Shown: in pieces, positions 21,405-21,771 of the stretch | How positions within the stretch are numbered: the stretch's first letter is position 1 | How the letters are laid out: the number at the start of each line of letters is the position of its first letter | DNA from: CAVURW01 sp963743595 | GTDB taxonomy: Bacteria; Verrucomicrobiota; Verrucomicrobiia; Methylacidiphilales; UBA1321 | NCBI GenBank assembly: GCA_963743595.1 | Contig: CAVURW010000168.1 | Location: 1-21,771, forward strand | Reading direction: 5' to 3' | DNA length: 21,771 bases | Position numbers and translations under genes: made by a program | Notes under the pieces: generated by a model | What the model was told of the DNA's origin: nothing | The model's database searches: none | What the model saw: only the letters and a program-made list of their open reading frames with translations

Positions 21405-21771
21405 GTTCTCCTCCGTCTTTGCATGCCGGAATTTCCGATTTTGACTTTATCACTGGGCGAAGACTATATGGCTGCCACACTCGCACGTCAAGGGACCACC
21501 TTCGAAAGTGTCCCCTTCGACAGCGACCTCCTTCGATAGGGATCCCCCTCGGGCAACTACTTCCTCGACACTGATCCACCACGAAACACGAGTCATTCCC
21601 GCGAAGGCGGGAATCCATTTTGTTGGCGGGGGATCTCCGACGGGCTGGGATGTAGGGACACGCCATGGCGTGTCCCTACGCGAATGACTGCCCTGGAGCG
21701 CCAGTGACCTCGGAATGACACCGATATAGCGGCGAGCTTAGCTCGATATAGCAATACTAGTCGGCAAAAAA
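21405..21771. other. Non-coding region with REP/MITE-like palindromes
   Basis: This 367-bp stretch contains no believable gene. It holds the leader of the Tat-signal ORF at its left end (GGAGGAG at 21409-21415) and then several inverted repeats. They are an imperfect 28-bp palindrome at 21490-21517 centred on TTCGAA, an 8-bp-arm hairpin at 21595-21614, a perfect 28-bp palindrome at 21652-21679, and GATATAGC direct repeats around a CGAGC/GCTCG hairpin near 21722-21750. The only long frame across it translates a repeat (the familiar MDSRLRGND string) and is not a gene. Confidence 0.75.
21591..21689. repeat. Candidate MITE-like element with AGTCATTC ends
   Basis: AGTCATTC at 21591-21598 and its reverse complement GAATGACT at 21682-21689 bound a 99-bp segment. 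Inside are a hairpin ATTCCCGC-GAAG-GCGGGAAT (21595-21614) and a perfect palindrome centred on CCATGG (arms GTAGGGACACGCC). Both are of the kind dispersed through many bacterial genomes as REP or MITE repeats. Copy number here cannot be seen from one window. Confidence 0.6.

Noticed and set aside
21382..21666. 94-residue minus-strand frame containing MDSRLRGND
   Set aside because: This is the translation of a dispersed palindromic repeat, commonly misannotated as a protein.

Overview
The window is ordinary chromosomal DNA of a Gram-negative, mid-GC bacterium. The best guess is Verrucomicrobiota or a close relative in the PVC group. This rests on the mix of genes (orphan Tad pseudopilins with Pro/Thr/Ser tails, Sel1 repeats, a Tat-exported protein of a type seen in Planctomycetes, Acidobacteria and Verrucomicrobia), on weak or absent Shine-Dalgarno sites before most genes, and on several domain fusions. 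It is an inference from gene content, not a phylogenetic result. I see no rRNA, tRNA, CRISPR array, phage or insertion sequence.

Layout. 1-1477 (+): the 3' part of an O-acetylhomoserine sulfhydrylase (metY-like) overlaps a YccU-type CoA-binding protein. 1532-7002 (-): a three-gene operon of two TadE-like pseudopilins and a TadG-like VWA protein, closed by a clear Rho-independent terminator. The second TadE carries a tail of about 310 residues built from Ser-Pro-Thr-Pro repeats. 7156-8467 (+): a small secreted protein overlaps a YeeZ-like NAD-dependent epimerase. 8400-11272 (-): an orphan NuoN-like membrane protein is followed by a fusion of TrhO (tRNA U34 hydroxylase) with an RluA-type pseudouridine synthase. 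The 3' end of the fusion overlaps the epimerase tail to tail. 11400-12602 (+): a membrane-anchored PEGA-like/Sel1-repeat protein. 12612-14045 (-): a soluble GAF-MCP chemoreceptor. 14193-16682 (+): an apparent operon of two related secreted proteins, an orphan IscX, and a RidA-PyrE fusion, ending in a strong terminator. 16931-18334 (+): an unrecognised membrane protein. 18290-21404 (-): a Tat-signal protein whose C-terminus is the C-terminal third of TlyA, then a polyprenyl-phosphate-type glycosyltransferase, then UppP with a Pro-rich tail. 21405-21771: non-coding DNA with REP/MITE-like palindromes.

How the genes fit together. The uppP/GT2 pair belongs to envelope lipid-carrier metabolism, and the Tad-like proteins also act at the envelope. 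The translation-related genes are trhO-rluA (tRNA wobble hydroxylation plus pseudouridylation) and the tlyA remnant. The most unusual items are the RidA-PyrE fusion, the Tat-domain/TlyA chimera (a natural recombination scar or an assembly join), the TrhO-RluA fusion, the NuoN-like protein lacking the expected TM12 lysine, and two unrelated membrane or envelope proteins that have both acquired Pro-Thr-Ser repeat tails.
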